NCBI RefSeq assembly: GCF_000764655.1
Contig: NZ_JRGL01000007.1
Coordinates: 62,001 to 126,000, forward strand
Source of the DNA: Aeromonas aquatica
GTDB lineage: Bacteria; Pseudomonadota; Gammaproteobacteria; Enterobacterales; Aeromonadaceae
Reading direction: 5' to 3'
Length of the DNA: 64,000 nucleotides
The translations under genes and the position numbers were made by a program. The stretch's first letter is position 1, and each line of letters opens with the position of its first letter. The notes below the pieces were generated by a model, which was given only the letters and a program-made list of their open reading frames with translations, was not told the origin of the DNA and did no database searches. Shown piece after piece: positions 41,972-51,901 of this stretch.

Positions 41972-43282
41972 TCACAGCAGATCCTTCATCCTGTGCCACA
42001 ACATCCCCAGCGCCAGCAGGGGGGAGCGCAGGGAGGGCCCGCCTGGGAAGGTCATGTGAGGCACGGTGCTGAACAGATCGAAGCCCCGACTCTCCCCCCT
42101 GATCACCTCGGCCACCAACTTGGCGGCCATGTGAGTGGCATTGAGGCCGTGTCCCGAGTAAGCCTGGGCATAGAACACATTGGGGTACTCTTTGAGACGC
42201 CCGATCTGCGGCAGCCGGTTGGCGCCTATGCCGATCATCCCCCCCCACTGAAACTCGATGGCGGTGCCCGCCAGCTCAGGGAAGACCCGCAGCAGCTTGG
42301 GCAACATGAAGGCCTTGATGTCCGTGGGATCCCGTCCCGAATAGTTGCAGGCCCCGCCAAACAACAGCCGGCCATCGGCTGACAGCCGGTAATAATCGAG
42401 CGCCACGTTCTGATCGCAGACCGCCATGTTCTGCGGCAGCAAGCGCTGGCGCAGCCGCTTCTCCAGCACCTCGGTAGCGAGGATATAGGAGCCCGCGGGC
42501 AGCACCTTGCCCCCCAGGTCGGGATTGAGATCGTTCAGATAGGCGTTGCAGCCGATCACCAGGTAGTCGGCACTGACCCGGCCGTGGGCCGTGGTGACCT
42601 GCACCCGATCGCCGTAGTCGATGTGGATCACCCGGGATTGCTCGAACAGGGAAGCGCCCAGACTCGCGGCGGCGCGCGCCTCGCCCAGCGCCAGGTTGAG
42701 GGGATGCAGATGGCCTGAGCCCATGTCGATCAGGCCACCGAGGTAGCGATCCGACCCCACCACCGATTTGATCTCGCCGCCGGGCACCAACCTGACCTCA
42801 TGCCGGTAGCCCAGGCTGGCCAGGTGCTCGGCATCCTCCTCAAATCCCTTGAGATGGCGCGCCTTGGTGGCGAGATCGCAATAGCCCCAGCGCAGATCGC
42901 AATCGATGTTGAACTGCTCGATGCGCTGGCGCACCAGCTCCACCGCCTCCAGTCCCATCAGATCCAGCTCGCGCACCCCCTGCTCGCCGATCCAGCGGGC
43001 AAACTGGCTGGTGTCGTGGCCGATGCCACGAATGAGCTGGCCACCGTTGCGGCCAGACGCCCCCCAGCCGATACGGTTCGCCTCCAGCAGCACCACCTTG
43101 TAGCCCGCCTGTGCCAGGTTGATGGCGGTATTGAGGCCGGTGAAGCCGCCGCCTATGATGCAGACGTCGGCATCCCGCTCACCGCTGAGCTCGGGCCACT
43201 GCTGATGGTCGTTGCGGGTCGCCGCATAGTAGGAGGCGACGTGCTCCTGATGTCCCTGTCTTCCTGTGTGCATGCTCAGCAT
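41972..43282 (-). CDS. FAD-dependent oxidoreductase, PuuB-like
   Basis: 436 aa of the DAO family, closest in layout to gamma-glutamylputrescine oxidase PuuB. FAD-binding CIIGGGFTGLNTAINLAQAG and the EANRIGWGASGRNGGQL block are conserved, with GYSGHGLNATHMAAKLVAE near the C-terminus. No other puu genes are nearby, so the substrate (an amine or N-methyl amino acid) is inferred. Two nearby ATGs could start it (43282 or 43273). The upstream gap carries a CGTTTA/TAAACG inverted repeat. Confidence 0.85.
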   Translation of the reverse strand: MLSMHTGRQGHQEHVASYYAATRNDHQQWPELSGERDADVCIIGGGFTGLNTAINLAQAGYKVVLLEANRIGWGASGRNGGQLIRGIGHDTSQFARWIGEQGVRELDLMGLEAVELVRQRIEQFNIDCDLRWGYCDLATKARHLKGFEEDAEHLASLGYRHEVRLVPGGEIKSVVGSDRYLGGLIDMGSGHLHPLNLALGEARAAASLGASLFEQSRVIHIDYGDRVQVTTAHGRVSADYLVIGCNAYLNDLNPDLGGKVLPAGSYILATEVLEKRLRQRLLPQNMAVCDQNVALDYYRLSADGRLLFGGACNYSGRDPTDIKAFMLPKLLRVFPELAGTAIEFQWGGMIGIGANRLPQIGRLKEYPNVFYAQAYSGHGLNATHMAAKLVAEVIRGESRGFDLFSTVPHMTFPGGPSLRSPLLALGMLWHRMKDLL

Positions 43283-43434
43283 CCTGCCTTGGTCGCATTC
43301 GTTTACTAAATTAAACGATCTGTTATCGATAATACCCAGCCCATGGGCACGGATCCAGCCTGTCGGGATCACAGAAATGCAAAAGGTGCCCCGAAGGACA
43401 CCTTATCTACGCGATACCGTCACCGAGATGACAT

Positions 43435-43459
43435 AAAAAAGGCGCCCCGTGGGGCGCCT
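43435..43459. terminator. Terminator downstream of fbaA
   Basis: aggcgcccc / ggggcgcct, 2-nt loop, with a T-run on the minus strand. A second stem (aaggtg ... cacctt) lies just downstream at 43383-43404. Confidence 0.92.
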
Positions 43460-43487
43460 CTTTATGCATGCAAGGTACGGTAACGAA

Positions 43488-44567
43488 TTACAGTACGTTG
43501 ATGGCGTTCAGGTCGGAGAAGGCTTTCTCCAGACGGGCGATCATGGAAGTCTGACCGGCACGCAGCCATACGCGCGGATCGTAGAACTTCTTGTTCGGCT
43601 TGTCGGCGCCTTCCGGGTTGCCCAGCTGACCCTGCAGGTAAGCTTCGTTGGTCTTGTAGAAGTGCAACAGACCTTCCCAGGTAGCCCACTGGGTGTCGGT
43701 GTCGATGTTCATCTTCACGACGCCGTAGGAGATGGATTCACGGATCTCTTCCAGAGTGGAACCTGAGCCACCGTGGAACACGAAGTCCAGGGACTTGGCA
43801 GGCAGACCGAACTTCTCGGAAACGTACTTCTGGGAAGCGTCCAGGATGGACGGGGTCAGCTTGACGTTACCCGGCTTGTATACGCCGTGCACGTTGCCGA
43901 AGGAGGCAGCGATGGTGAAACGCGGGCTGATCTTGGACAGACGCTCGTAGGCGTAAGCCACGTCTTCCGGCTGGGTGTACAGGGCGGATTGATCCATGTG
44001 GCTGTTGTCCACACCGTCTTCTTCGCCACCGGTGCAACCCAGTTCCAGCTCCAGGGTCATGTTCATCTTGGCCATGCGAGTCAGGTACTCACAGCAGATG
44101 TCGATGTTCTCTTCCAGCGGCTCTTCGGACAAGTCCAGCATGTGGGAGGAGAACAGCGGCTTGCCGGTCTCGGCGAAGTGCTTCTCGCCCGCGTCCAGCA
44201 GACCGTCGATCCACGGCAGCAGCTTCTTGGCGGCATGGTCAGTGTGCAGGATAACCGGAACCCCGTAGGCGGCAGCAACGGCGTGCACATGCTTGGCACC
44301 GGAGATGGCACCCAGGATGGCGGCTTGCTGACCTTCCAGCTTCAGACCCTTACCGGCGGTGAACACGGCACCACCGTTGGAGAACTGAACGATGACCGGC
44401 GCTTTGACCTTGGCAGCAGCTTCCAGTACGGCGTTGACGGAGTCGGTACCGACGCAGTTGACGGCTGGCAGAGCGAAGCCGTTCTCTTTCGCGATGGCGA
44501 ACACTTTCTGAACGTCATCACCAGTGATCACGCCGGGTTTTACGAAGTCGAAAATTTTCTTAGACAT
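43488..44567 (-). CDS. fbaA: Fructose-bisphosphate aldolase class II
   Basis: Zinc aldolase of glycolysis and gluconeogenesis, cleaving fructose 1,6-bisphosphate. 359 aa. VILHTDHAAKKLLPWIDG carries the catalytic Asp and zinc His; LELELGCTGGEEDG and FHGGSGSTLEEI are the other active-site blocks. Third gene of epd-pgk-fbaA, 116 bp after pgk across a terminator-like hairpin. Confidence 0.98.
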   Translation of the reverse strand: MSKKIFDFVKPGVITGDDVQKVFAIAKENGFALPAVNCVGTDSVNAVLEAAAKVKAPVIVQFSNGGAVFTAGKGLKLEGQQAAILGAISGAKHVHAVAAAYGVPVILHTDHAAKKLLPWIDGLLDAGEKHFAETGKPLFSSHMLDLSEEPLEENIDICCEYLTRMAKMNMTLELELGCTGGEEDGVDNSHMDQSALYTQPEDVAYAYERLSKISPRFTIAASFGNVHGVYKPGNVKLTPSILDASQKYVSEKFGLPAKSLDFVFHGGSGSTLEEIRESISYGVVKMNIDTDTQWATWEGLLHFYKTNEAYLQGQLGNPEGADKPNKKFYDPRVWLRAGQTSMIARLEKAFSDLNAINVL

Positions 44568-44651
44568 GTTAAATCGTCCTGTTCTCGTATGCCGTTAATA
44601 AAAAATGGGGGGTTCATCATGAACTGGCACAGCGGTCACATGATAAACGAA

Positions 44652-44673
44652 ACGGGAGGCTTTTGCCCCCCGT
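44652..44673 (-). terminator. Hairpin between pgk and fbaA
   Basis: On the minus strand ACGGGGGGC / GCCTCCCGT with an AAAA loop (one G-U) followed by TTCGTTT. Probably attenuating, giving different pgk and fbaA levels. Confidence 0.6.
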
Positions 44674-44683
44674 CCCGGGTCAA

Positions 44684-45847
44684 TTAGGCTTTGGCGCGCT
44701 GTTCCAGCATCGCAACGGCCGGCAGTACCTTGCCTTCCACGAACTCCAGGAAGGCGCCGCCGCCGGTGGAGATGTAGGAGACCTTGTCGGCGATGCCGAA
44801 CTTGTCGATGGCGGCCAGGGTGTCACCACCGCCGGCGATGGAGAAGGCCGGGGACGCGGCGATCGCTTCGGCGATCACCTTGGTGCCTGCCGAGAACTGG
44901 TCGAACTCGAACACGCCGACCGGGCCGTTCCACAGAATGGTCTTGGCGTTCATGATGATGTCGGCCAGGGCCTTGGCAGAGTCAGGGCCGATGTCGAAGA
45001 TCATGTCGCCGTCGGTCACATCGGAGACGGACTTGATGGTCGCCGGAGTGGATTCGGAGAACTCGGTACCCACGACCACGTCGGTGGTGACCGGAATGTT
45101 GGTCTCGGCGGCCAGCTTCTTGGCGGTGTCGAGCAGGTCGTGTTCACACAGGGACTTGCCGACGTTGTGACCGGCAGCAGCGATGAAGGTGTTGGCGATG
45201 CCACCACCGACCACCAGCTGGTCAGCGATCTTGGAGAGGGATTCCAGCACGGTCAGCTTGGTGGAGACCTTGGAGCCGCCCACGATGGCAACCATCGGGC
45301 GCTCGGGCTTCAGCATGGCCTTGCCCAGGGCTTCCAGTTCACCGGCCAGCAGCGGACCGGCACAGGCGACGGGGGCGAACTGAGCCACACCGTAGGTAGA
45401 ACCTTCGGCGCGGTGAGCAGTACCGAATGCATCCATTACGAAGATGTCACACAGGGCGGCGTATTTTTTGGCCAGCTCTTCGGTGTTCTTCTTCTCGCCC
45501 TTGTTGAAGCGGCAGTTTTCCAGCACAACCAGCTCACCGGCGGCGACGTCTACGCCATCCAGATAATCCTTGGCCAGGCGGACCGGGCAGGACAGAGCGT
45601 CTTTCAGATAGTTGACAACCGGGGCCAGGGAGAATTCTTCGTTGTACTCACCCTCGGTCGGACGACCCAGGTGGGAGGTGATCATCAGCTTGGCGCCCTT
45701 TTCCAGAGCCAGCTTGATGGTCGGCAGCGTTGCCACGATACGTGCGTCGGAAGTGACCTTGCCGTCTTTTACCGGTACGTTCAGGTCAGCACGGATCAGA
45801 ACGCGTTTACCCGCCAGATCCAGGTCGGTCATCTTGATAACAGACAT
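44684..45847 (-). CDS. pgk: Phosphoglycerate kinase
   Basis: Transfers phosphate from 1,3-bisphosphoglycerate to ADP. 387 aa, with the signature [17 protein letters not shown] near the start, MDAFGTAHR, and the nucleotide-binding [13 protein letters not shown] near the C-terminus. It lies 62 bp after epd. Confidence 0.98.
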   Translation of the reverse strand: MSVIKMTDLDLAGKRVLIRADLNVPVKDGKVTSDARIVATLPTIKLALEKGAKLMITSHLGRPTEGEYNEEFSLAPVVNYLKDALSCPVRLAKDYLDGVDVAAGELVVLENCRFNKGEKKNTEELAKKYAALCDIFVMDAFGTAHRAEGSTYGVAQFAPVACAGPLLAGELEALGKAMLKPERPMVAIVGGSKVSTKLTVLESLSKIADQLVVGGGIANTFIAAAGHNVGKSLCEHDLLDTAKKLAAETNIPVTTDVVVGTEFSESTPATIKSVSDVTDGDMIFDIGPDSAKALADIIMNAKTILWNGPVGVFEFDQFSAGTKVIAEAIAASPAFSIAGGGDTLAAIDKFGIADKVSYISTGGGAFLEFVEGKVLPAVAMLEQRAKA

Positions 45848-45909
45848 ATTCAGTCCTCTATATTTTCAGGTAATGTTAAAAACAGTAACCTTGCGCCCGG
45901 TGCACGCTC

Positions 45910-46920
45910 TCAGCATGCGGCCATCATGGCCCGGGTGGTATCCAGCATACGGTTCGCGAAGCCCCATTCGTTATCACACCACATCAGCATCTTGACGAGG
46001 TTGGCATCGCTCACCCGGGTCTGGGTACCATCAATGATGCAGGAGTGTGCATCATGATTAAAGTCTACGGAGACCAAAGGCTCTTCCGTGTAGTCCAGGA
46101 TACCGCTTAATGTACCTCTGGATGCCCGTTGCAGGGCTTGATTTACGTCACTAACTGTCACTTTTTTACGAACAGTAATGCTCAGATCCATGGCGGTGAC
46201 GTTGATGGTCGGCACCCGTACCGCGATCGCTTCGAACTTGCCGGCGAAGTGGGGCAGGATACGCTCCAGCCCCTTTGCCAGCTTGGTATCCACCGGGATG
46301 ATGGACTGGCTGGCTGCCCGGGTTCTGCGCAAGTCACTGTGGTAGGCATCGATGACTTGCTGATCGTGCATGGCCGAATGAATTGTCGTAATAGTACCAC
46401 AATTTATCTCGAATTCTCGATGCAATGTTTCGATGACAGGCACCACGCAGTTGGTGGTACAGGAGGCATTGGAGACGATCCGCTCCCTTCCTGTCAGCAC
46501 CTGGTGGTTCACCCCGAAAACGATTGTCGCGTCTACGTCCGCCTCGGCCGGATGGGAGAACAATACCTTGCCCGCCCCCGCCCCCAGATGACGCTCGGCA
46601 TCGGCTCGCGAGCCGAACACCCCGGTGCAGTCCAGCACCACATCCACCCCCAGCGCCCGCCAGGGCAGATTGGCCGGATCCCGCTCCGCAAACAGGGAGA
46701 TGAGATCCTCCCCCACCAGCATGCTGTTGCCCGCGAGCTGCACCGGATGGTGGAAACGGCCGTGGCTGGTGTCGAAACGGGTGAGGTGCACCATGGCCTC
46801 GGGCGCCGCCAGCTCGTTGATGGCGACTATCTTGATGTTCTTGTCACGCCCGCTCTCGTAGAGGGCCCGCAGCACGTTGCGGCCGATGCGCCCGTACCCG
46901 TTGATGGCAATCTTGATCAT
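45910..46920 (-). CDS. epd: D-erythrose-4-phosphate dehydrogenase
   Basis: NAD enzyme making 4-phosphoerythronate for the DXP-dependent vitamin B6 pathway. 336 aa of the GAPDH fold: [17 protein letters not shown] and the catalytic SNASCTTNC. Synteny with pgk-fbaA points to epd rather than gapA. With pdxJ in the same window, two B6 pathway genes are present. Confidence 0.93.
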   Translation of the reverse strand: MIKIAINGYGRIGRNVLRALYESGRDKNIKIVAINELAAPEAMVHLTRFDTSHGRFHHPVQLAGNSMLVGEDLISLFAERDPANLPWRALGVDVVLDCTGVFGSRADAERHLGAGAGKVLFSHPAEADVDATIVFGVNHQVLTGRERIVSNASCTTNCVVPVIETLHREFEINCGTITTIHSAMHDQQVIDAYHSDLRRTRAASQSIIPVDTKLAKGLERILPHFAGKFEAIAVRVPTINVTAMDLSITVRKKVTVSDVNQALQRASRGTLSGILDYTEEPLVSVDFNHDAHSCIIDGTQTRVSDANLVKMLMWCDNEWGFANRMLDTTRAMMAAC

Positions 46921-46966
46921 GGAAAAAGTGTGTCCTTAGCGACGACAAAAGGGGCCTGTGGATGGC

Positions 46967-47896
46967 TCACGACAGCAGGGCATCCTGGAAGACGCCTCTG
47001 GCCAGCAGCGCCGCTCCGAAGACGCCGGCGCTGTCCCCCAGCGCCGGCGCTATGATGGGCGTGGCGAAGCGGGGGTTGAACAGGAAGGGCAGCACCGTCT
47101 GCCGGCCTGCGGTGTAGAGGCTCTGCACGTTGCCGACCCCGCCACCGATGACGATGACGTCCGGATCCAGGATGTTGACCACGTTGGCCAGGGCCTGACC
47201 GAACAGCAGGTGCAGGCGGTCTATGGTGAGCTTTGCCACGTGATCGTGGGCGCTGGCCGCCGCAATCTGGGCGAGGGACAGGTGGCGCTTGGCCTTGGCC
47301 TCGTACCAGGCCTCCAGTGCGGGGCCGCTGATGAAGGTCTCGACACAGCCGCGCTTGCCGCAGTAGCACTCGGGGCCATCGGGAGAGAGCACGTTGTGAC
47401 CCCACTCCCCGGCGATGCCGTGGTGGCCGTTGAGGATCCGGCCGTTGATGACAATGCCGGAGCCGACCCCGGTGCCCATGATGATGCCGAACACCACCTT
47501 GGCCTCGGGATGATGCTGACGCACCGCCCCCAGATGGGTTTCCGCCAGGGCAAAGCAGTTGGCGTCGTTGGCGATCAGCACCGGCACACCCAGCTTGCGC
47601 TCCAGATCTTCCTTGAACGGCTTGCCGTTGAGCTCGGTGGTGTTGCAGTTCTTCATCAGACCGGTCTGGGGATCCCGTGCCCCCGGCGTGCCCATGCCGA
47701 TGACACTGGGGCGCTGGCCGAGTTTCTCAGCACATTCCTCCACCAGCTTGGCAATCTGGCCGATCATGTGCTGATAACCACCGTGGCGTTCGGTGGGGAT
47801 ACGATGGCGCAGCAGCACCTCATCACCCGCCAGCACCACGCACTCGCACTTGGTCCCGCCAAGGTCGATGCCCCAATCCCACGATGTCTTGCTCAT
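46967..47896 (-). CDS. ROK-family sugar kinase (Mak fructokinase-like)
   Basis: 309 aa: ATP-binding WDWGIDLGGTKCECVVL, sugar-binding NDANCFALAE, IMGTGVGSGI, and the ROK zinc motif GHNVLSPDGPECYCGKRGCVE. The closest I recognise is E. coli Mak (fructokinase) by GEWGHN and ETFISG. N-acetylglucosamine kinase is an alternative. GGAGGCAG precedes the ATG; the longer upstream frame lacks homology. 46 bp before epd, possibly co-transcribed. Confidence 0.88.
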   Translation of the reverse strand: MSKTSWDWGIDLGGTKCECVVLAGDEVLLRHRIPTERHGGYQHMIGQIAKLVEECAEKLGQRPSVIGMGTPGARDPQTGLMKNCNTTELNGKPFKEDLERKLGVPVLIANDANCFALAETHLGAVRQHHPEAKVVFGIIMGTGVGSGIVINGRILNGHHGIAGEWGHNVLSPDGPECYCGKRGCVETFISGPALEAWYEAKAKRHLSLAQIAAASAHDHVAKLTIDRLHLLFGQALANVVNILDPDVIVIGGGVGNVQSLYTAGRQTVLPFLFNPRFATPIIAPALGDSAGVFGAALLARGVFQDALLS

Positions 47897-48072
47897 TCTG
47901 CCTCCTGCATGGCGAGCGAGTCGGCCGAGACGCGTCCCCACCGGCTGTCGCTCATCTTGTGTGTGGCCACCGCCACAGATGGCGCAGTGTAACCCGAGCC
48001 GGGGCCCCTGCGCAGCTCCCAAACAGTGCAGCCCAGGCGACAGGCCCTCAACGCCAGATCGCCAGAAACGAA

Positions 48073-48092
48073 ACGGGGCCAGCAGGCCCCGT
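48073..48092 (-). terminator. Terminator downstream of hemE
   Basis: acggggcc / ggccccgt with a 4-nt loop, followed on the minus strand by TTCGTTTC. Confidence 0.75.
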
Positions 48093-48113
48093 CGTCATAC
48101 AGATTTTGTCGCC

Positions 48114-49181
48114 TTAGCGGCCGTGATACTGGGCCGACAGCTCGTGCACCGCGTTCACAAACACCCCTGCGTGCTCGGGATCCACATCCTGATGGATGCC
48201 GTGGCCCAGGTTGAAGACGTGGCCGTTGCCCTGACCGAAACCGGCGAGGATGGAGGCAACTTCTTCGCGGATACGCGCGGGCGCGGCATAGAGCATGGAG
48301 GGATCCATGTTGCCCTGCAGCGCCACCTTGTCACCCACCCGGCGCTTGGCATCGGCGATGTCGGTGGTCCAGTCCAGGCCCAGCGCATCGCAACCGGTGG
48401 CGGCGATCTGCTCAAGCCACTGGCCGCCGTTCTTGGTGAACAGGGTGACAGGGACGCGGCGCCCCTCATTCTCACGGATCAGGCCGTCGACGATCTTGTG
48501 CATGTATTGCAGGGAGAAGTCGCGGTAGTCGCGGGGGGTCAGCACGCCGCCCCAGGTATCGAACACCATGACTGACTGGGCACCGGCCTTGATCTGGGCG
48601 TTCAGATAGGCGATCACGCTGTCCGCCAGCTTGTCCAGCAGCAGGTGCAGGGTCATGGGCTCGGCGTACATCATCTGCTTGATCTTGGTGAACGCCTTGG
48701 AGCTGCCCCCCTCCACCATGTAGGTGGCCAGGGTCCAGGGACTGCCGGAGAAACCGATGAGCGGCACTTCGCCCTTGAGCTCACGGCGGATGGTGCGCAC
48801 CGCGTTCATCACGTAGCCGAGTTCATCTTCCGGATCCGGAATGGGCAGCGCCTGCACGTCGGCCATGGATTTGATAGGGCGCTCGAAGCGCGGGCCTTCG
48901 CCGTGCTCGAAGTAGAGACCGAGCCCCATGGCGTCGGGCACGGTCAGGATGTCGGAGAAGAGGATGGCGGCATCGAGGGGATAGCGGCGCAGGGGCTGCA
49001 GGGTGACCTCGCAGGCCAGCTCGGCGTTGCGGCACAGGGACATGAAGTCCCCCGCGACGGCGCGGGTCGCCTTGTATTCCGGCAGGTAACGGCCAGCCTG
49101 ACGCATCATCCAGACCGGGGTCATGTCCACTTCCTGGCGCAGCAGGGCACGCAGGTATCGATCGTTCTTCAGCTCTTTCAT
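48114..49181 (-). CDS. hemE: Uroporphyrinogen decarboxylase
   Basis: Decarboxylates uroporphyrinogen III to coproporphyrinogen III in heme synthesis. 355 aa from [24 protein letters not shown]. The N-terminal signature [15 protein letters not shown] and [17 protein letters not shown] are intact. The 59-codon upstream open extension overlaps nudC and has no homology. It is 155 bp downstream of nudC. Confidence 0.97.
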   Translation of the reverse strand: MKELKNDRYLRALLRQEVDMTPVWMMRQAGRYLPEYKATRAVAGDFMSLCRNAELACEVTLQPLRRYPLDAAILFSDILTVPDAMGLGLYFEHGEGPRFERPIKSMADVQALPIPDPEDELGYVMNAVRTIRRELKGEVPLIGFSGSPWTLATYMVEGGSSKAFTKIKQMMYAEPMTLHLLLDKLADSVIAYLNAQIKAGAQSVMVFDTWGGVLTPRDYRDFSLQYMHKIVDGLIRENEGRRVPVTLFTKNGGQWLEQIAATGCDALGLDWTTDIADAKRRVGDKVALQGNMDPSMLYAAPARIREEVASILAGFGQGNGHVFNLGHGIHQDVDPEHAGVFVNAVHELSAQYHGR

Positions 49182-49336
49182 CCCAGTTCCTGAGTCATAT
49201 CCAGCATAAAATGGCGGATATGATACCACTTTGTGTGGGGAGAAGGGCGGCCCAAACGCACGGCCTGACCGGTTCGAGTGCAAAGATGTGAGGGGGCGCA
49301 AACAAGGGACCCGCTTTCCTGCCGGCATGGGCTCCG

Positions 49337-50116
49337 TCAGACCCCGTCGCCGAGGCACAGCGCGATCAGTCGCCGCGCTATGGTGCCCTGGGGCGGCAAC
49401 CGGGGCAGCGCATTGGCCTCAAAGAAGTCGGCGGCTACCAACTCCTCGTCCTGCACCTTGATCTCGCCGCTCAGGTAGTCGGCGGTGAAGCCCATCATCA
49501 GGCTGTGGGGGAAGGGCCAGGGCTGGCTCGCGACGTAGCGGATATTGTCGACCCGGATGCCGCTCTCCTCGAACACCTCCCGCGCCACGCACTGCTCCAG
49601 GTTCTCACCTGCCTCCACGAAGCCGGCCAGCACCGTATACATGGGATCCTCCGCCTGATAGTGACGGCGATGGGCCGCCAGCAGCACGGCCGGTCCCTTG
49701 CGCACCGCCACTATGATGCAGGGAGAGATGCGCGGGTAGACCAGATGGCCCTGCTGGCATCCCAATGCCCACTCCCCCGCCTTGGGGGCCATGGGGGCGC
49801 CACACTCGCCACAGAAGCGGTGACTGCGCCTAAAGGTGGCCAACTGCCAGGCGCGACCGGCAAGGCGAAACCCTTCCTCATCTCCCGCCACCATCAGCTG
49901 GCGCAGGCCCGCCATGGCCTGGGTATCGGCATCCTCCCCCAGATCCAGCAGGTAGCAGGGCTCGCCACCCCAGTCGTCGAAGCGCTCGAACGGGGCCTCT
50001 TGCAGCGGCGGTGGCAAGCATTCACGCGAGCCCTGCGGGATCTGCCCCTGCGTATCCAGCAGGACGAGGTGATCGCCCCCCAGCACGAACCAGCGGGCCT
50101 GTTCGGTCGATGACAT
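49337..50116 (-). CDS. nudC: NAD(H) pyrophosphatase / RNA deNADding hydrolase NudC
   Basis: Nudix hydrolase that cleaves NADH and removes NAD caps from RNA. 259 aa. The Nudix box spans [23 protein letters not shown], followed by the NudC-specific [11 protein letters not shown]. The zinc ribbon is altered: the first pair is FCGECG but the second reads CQQGH, so the fourth Cys is replaced by Gly with a His one position later. It is upstream of hemE, as in E. coli. Confidence 0.95.
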   Translation of the reverse strand: MSSTEQARWFVLGGDHLVLLDTQGQIPQGSRECLPPPLQEAPFERFDDWGGEPCYLLDLGEDADTQAMAGLRQLMVAGDEEGFRLAGRAWQLATFRRSHRFCGECGAPMAPKAGEWALGCQQGHLVYPRISPCIIVAVRKGPAVLLAAHRRHYQAEDPMYTVLAGFVEAGENLEQCVAREVFEESGIRVDNIRYVASQPWPFPHSLMMGFTADYLSGEIKVQDEELVAADFFEANALPRLPPQGTIARRLIALCLGDGV

Positions 50117-50241
50117 AAGATGAAAGCTCTTGTTGAGAAGGGCGTGCGAGGCACGGACAAGTGGGGTTTATCTTACGATCGGGCCAGCCCGGAGGCGACC
50201 CCAAGATGGTCACGGCATCGACTATCTCGCCGCCCAAAAGC

Positions 50242-50267
50242 AGAGGGGCCGCCTTGGCGACCCCTCT
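50242..50267 (-). terminator. Terminator downstream of the SH3 membrane protein gene
   Basis: agaggggccgcc / ggcgacccctct (one G-U) with a 2-nt loop, followed on the minus strand by GCTTTTG. Confidence 0.75.
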
Positions 50268-50288
50268 CTCTTTCAATCGATCGTTCGA

Positions 50289-50894
50289 TCAATTCATCCA
50301 GCGTTCGCTGCTCTTGCGACGGCGAGGCAGCATAGGCAACAGAATCCCGAGCAGGATGCCGCCACCCACCATGGCACCACCGCGGATGAACCAGTCCATC
50401 TGCATGTCGTGCTCCTGGTTGTCATAGCTCTGGGTCAGGGCGTCGTTCTGCTCCTTCAGACTCCCCATCTCATCGCTCTGGCTGGCGAGCTGGGCCTTCA
50501 GGCTGGCGATCTCCTTGGTCTGTTCGGCGATCTGGCCATCCTTCTCGGTGAAGCGTCGCTCGTTGTCGCCGTTGAGATTCAGCAGGCGGGCCTTGGCCTC
50601 TTCCAGCGCTTTCTCAACCTGGGGCAGCCGCTCGCGCAGGCTGATGCCGGTTTGCAGCTCGGCGTTCTTGATCCAGCCTTCACGGCCGCGACCGTCCACC
50701 ACCTGGGTGAAACCGGCCTCGTTGTTCACTGCCTTGACCTCCAGCGGTTCACCGGCCTTGACGCTGCCGAGAATCCGGTACTGGGTACCAGGACCGTTGT
50801 GGATATAGGTAAATATGTCGTCTGAAACATAACGGGTATCGGCCAGTGCCTGTTGGGCACACAAGCAGATCAGGATCCCGAGAAGGGCGCGCAT
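50289..50894 (-). CDS. YgiM-type SH3-domain membrane protein
   Basis: 201 aa of the TIGR04211/YgiM type. A cleavable signal peptide (LLGILICLCAQQALA) is followed by a bacterial SH3 domain (YVSDDIFTYIHNGPGTQYRILGSV...GREGWI), a long coiled coil (about residues 88-160) and one C-terminal membrane helix (GAMVGGGILLGILLPML) with a basic tail. Function is unknown; the SH3 domain may bind peptidoglycan. Confidence 0.88.
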   Translation of the reverse strand: MRALLGILICLCAQQALADTRYVSDDIFTYIHNGPGTQYRILGSVKAGEPLEVKAVNNEAGFTQVVDGRGREGWIKNAELQTGISLRERLPQVEKALEEAKARLLNLNGDNERRFTEKDGQIAEQTKEIASLKAQLASQSDEMGSLKEQNDALTQSYDNQEHDMQMDWFIRGGAMVGGGILLGILLPMLPRRRKSSERWMN

Positions 50895-51047
50895 GGTCGA
50901 TCGATTCTCTTCGTTGAATTAGGTGACAGGCCGAATGTTAAGCTGCTGGCGGGTCAAAGGACAAGCAAAGAAAAGCGTCTTCCCCCTCCCTGAGAGCTGT
51001 CTCGCATCTTCTCCCCTTTGCCACGCGACCATTCCAGACGCCGGAGG

Positions 51048-51800
51048 CTAAGGCTGGCGCAGGGACTGCACCTCTTCGCGCAGCGCCTTGAGCTCTTGCA
51101 GCAACAGCGCCTGCTGTTCATTGTGCTGGCGTCGCCACTGGGCATCGTCGTCGTTGGTTCGCCCGGGATGAACGAACAGGCTGGCCATGAAGCCGCTGAG
51201 GGCACCGAACAGCCCGACCCCGAACAGGATCAGCAGGCTGGCGACGAAGCGCCCCTCCTCGGTCTTGGGCACCAGATCCCCGTACCCCACGGTGGATAAC
51301 GTGACGAGCGTCCACCAGAACGCATCATAGGGGGTCTGGATCAGGCTGTCTGGCTGGCCCGTCTCGAGCCAGTACATGACACCCGACCCCAGCCCCAACA
51401 GCAGGAAGAACAGGAACAAAATGCCGGACAGGGTCGTCTCGTTGCGCTCGCGGCGAAACATGGAGAGCAGATCCGGCCTGTCCCGCAGCAGTTGATAGAC
51501 CCGCCACAGCTGGATGAGCCGTGCCCAGCGCAGCTGCTCCACCATGGGCAGGCTGCCCGGCAGATAGAACCAGTTTGCCTTGAGAAAGGCCAGCTTGTCG
51601 GAGGCCCGCACCCAGCCATAGGCGAAGTGGGCGAGGAAGAAGTAGCAGATCAGGCTGTCGATGTCATAGAACAGTTGCAGGGTTTGCGGGCTCCATTCGT
51701 TATGCCCCCACCAACGGGCAGACACCAGACACACGGAGATCACCGACAGAAACGCCATCAACAGATCCATGGTGCGCAGATGAGTTAAGTGATGTCGCAT
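51048..51800 (-). CDS. Voltage-gated-type potassium channel
   Basis: 250 aa. The N-terminal part has several hydrophobic helices, including an Arg-spaced segment ([18 protein letters not shown]) that resembles an S4 helix. The pore has the selectivity filter TVGYGD ([14 protein letters not shown]), and a C-terminal coiled coil ([16 protein letters not shown]) may assemble the tetramer. AGGAAA precedes the ATG. It is divergent from a chemoreceptor with a 101-bp gap; physiological role unknown. Confidence 0.88.
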   Translation of the reverse strand: MRHHLTHLRTMDLLMAFLSVISVCLVSARWWGHNEWSPQTLQLFYDIDSLICYFFLAHFAYGWVRASDKLAFLKANWFYLPGSLPMVEQLRWARLIQLWRVYQLLRDRPDLLSMFRRERNETTLSGILFLFFLLLGLGSGVMYWLETGQPDSLIQTPYDAFWWTLVTLSTVGYGDLVPKTEEGRFVASLLILFGVGLFGALSGFMASLFVHPGRTNDDDAQWRRQHNEQQALLLQELKALREEVQSLRQP

Positions 51801-51901
51801 ACATTTTCCTACTTCAAGCACAGTGCGAATTAATAAAAAGGAAGATAATGCCGATAGTCCTGAGGACAAAGGAAAACCGCCATCAAAGAAGGAGAAAGAT
51901 T

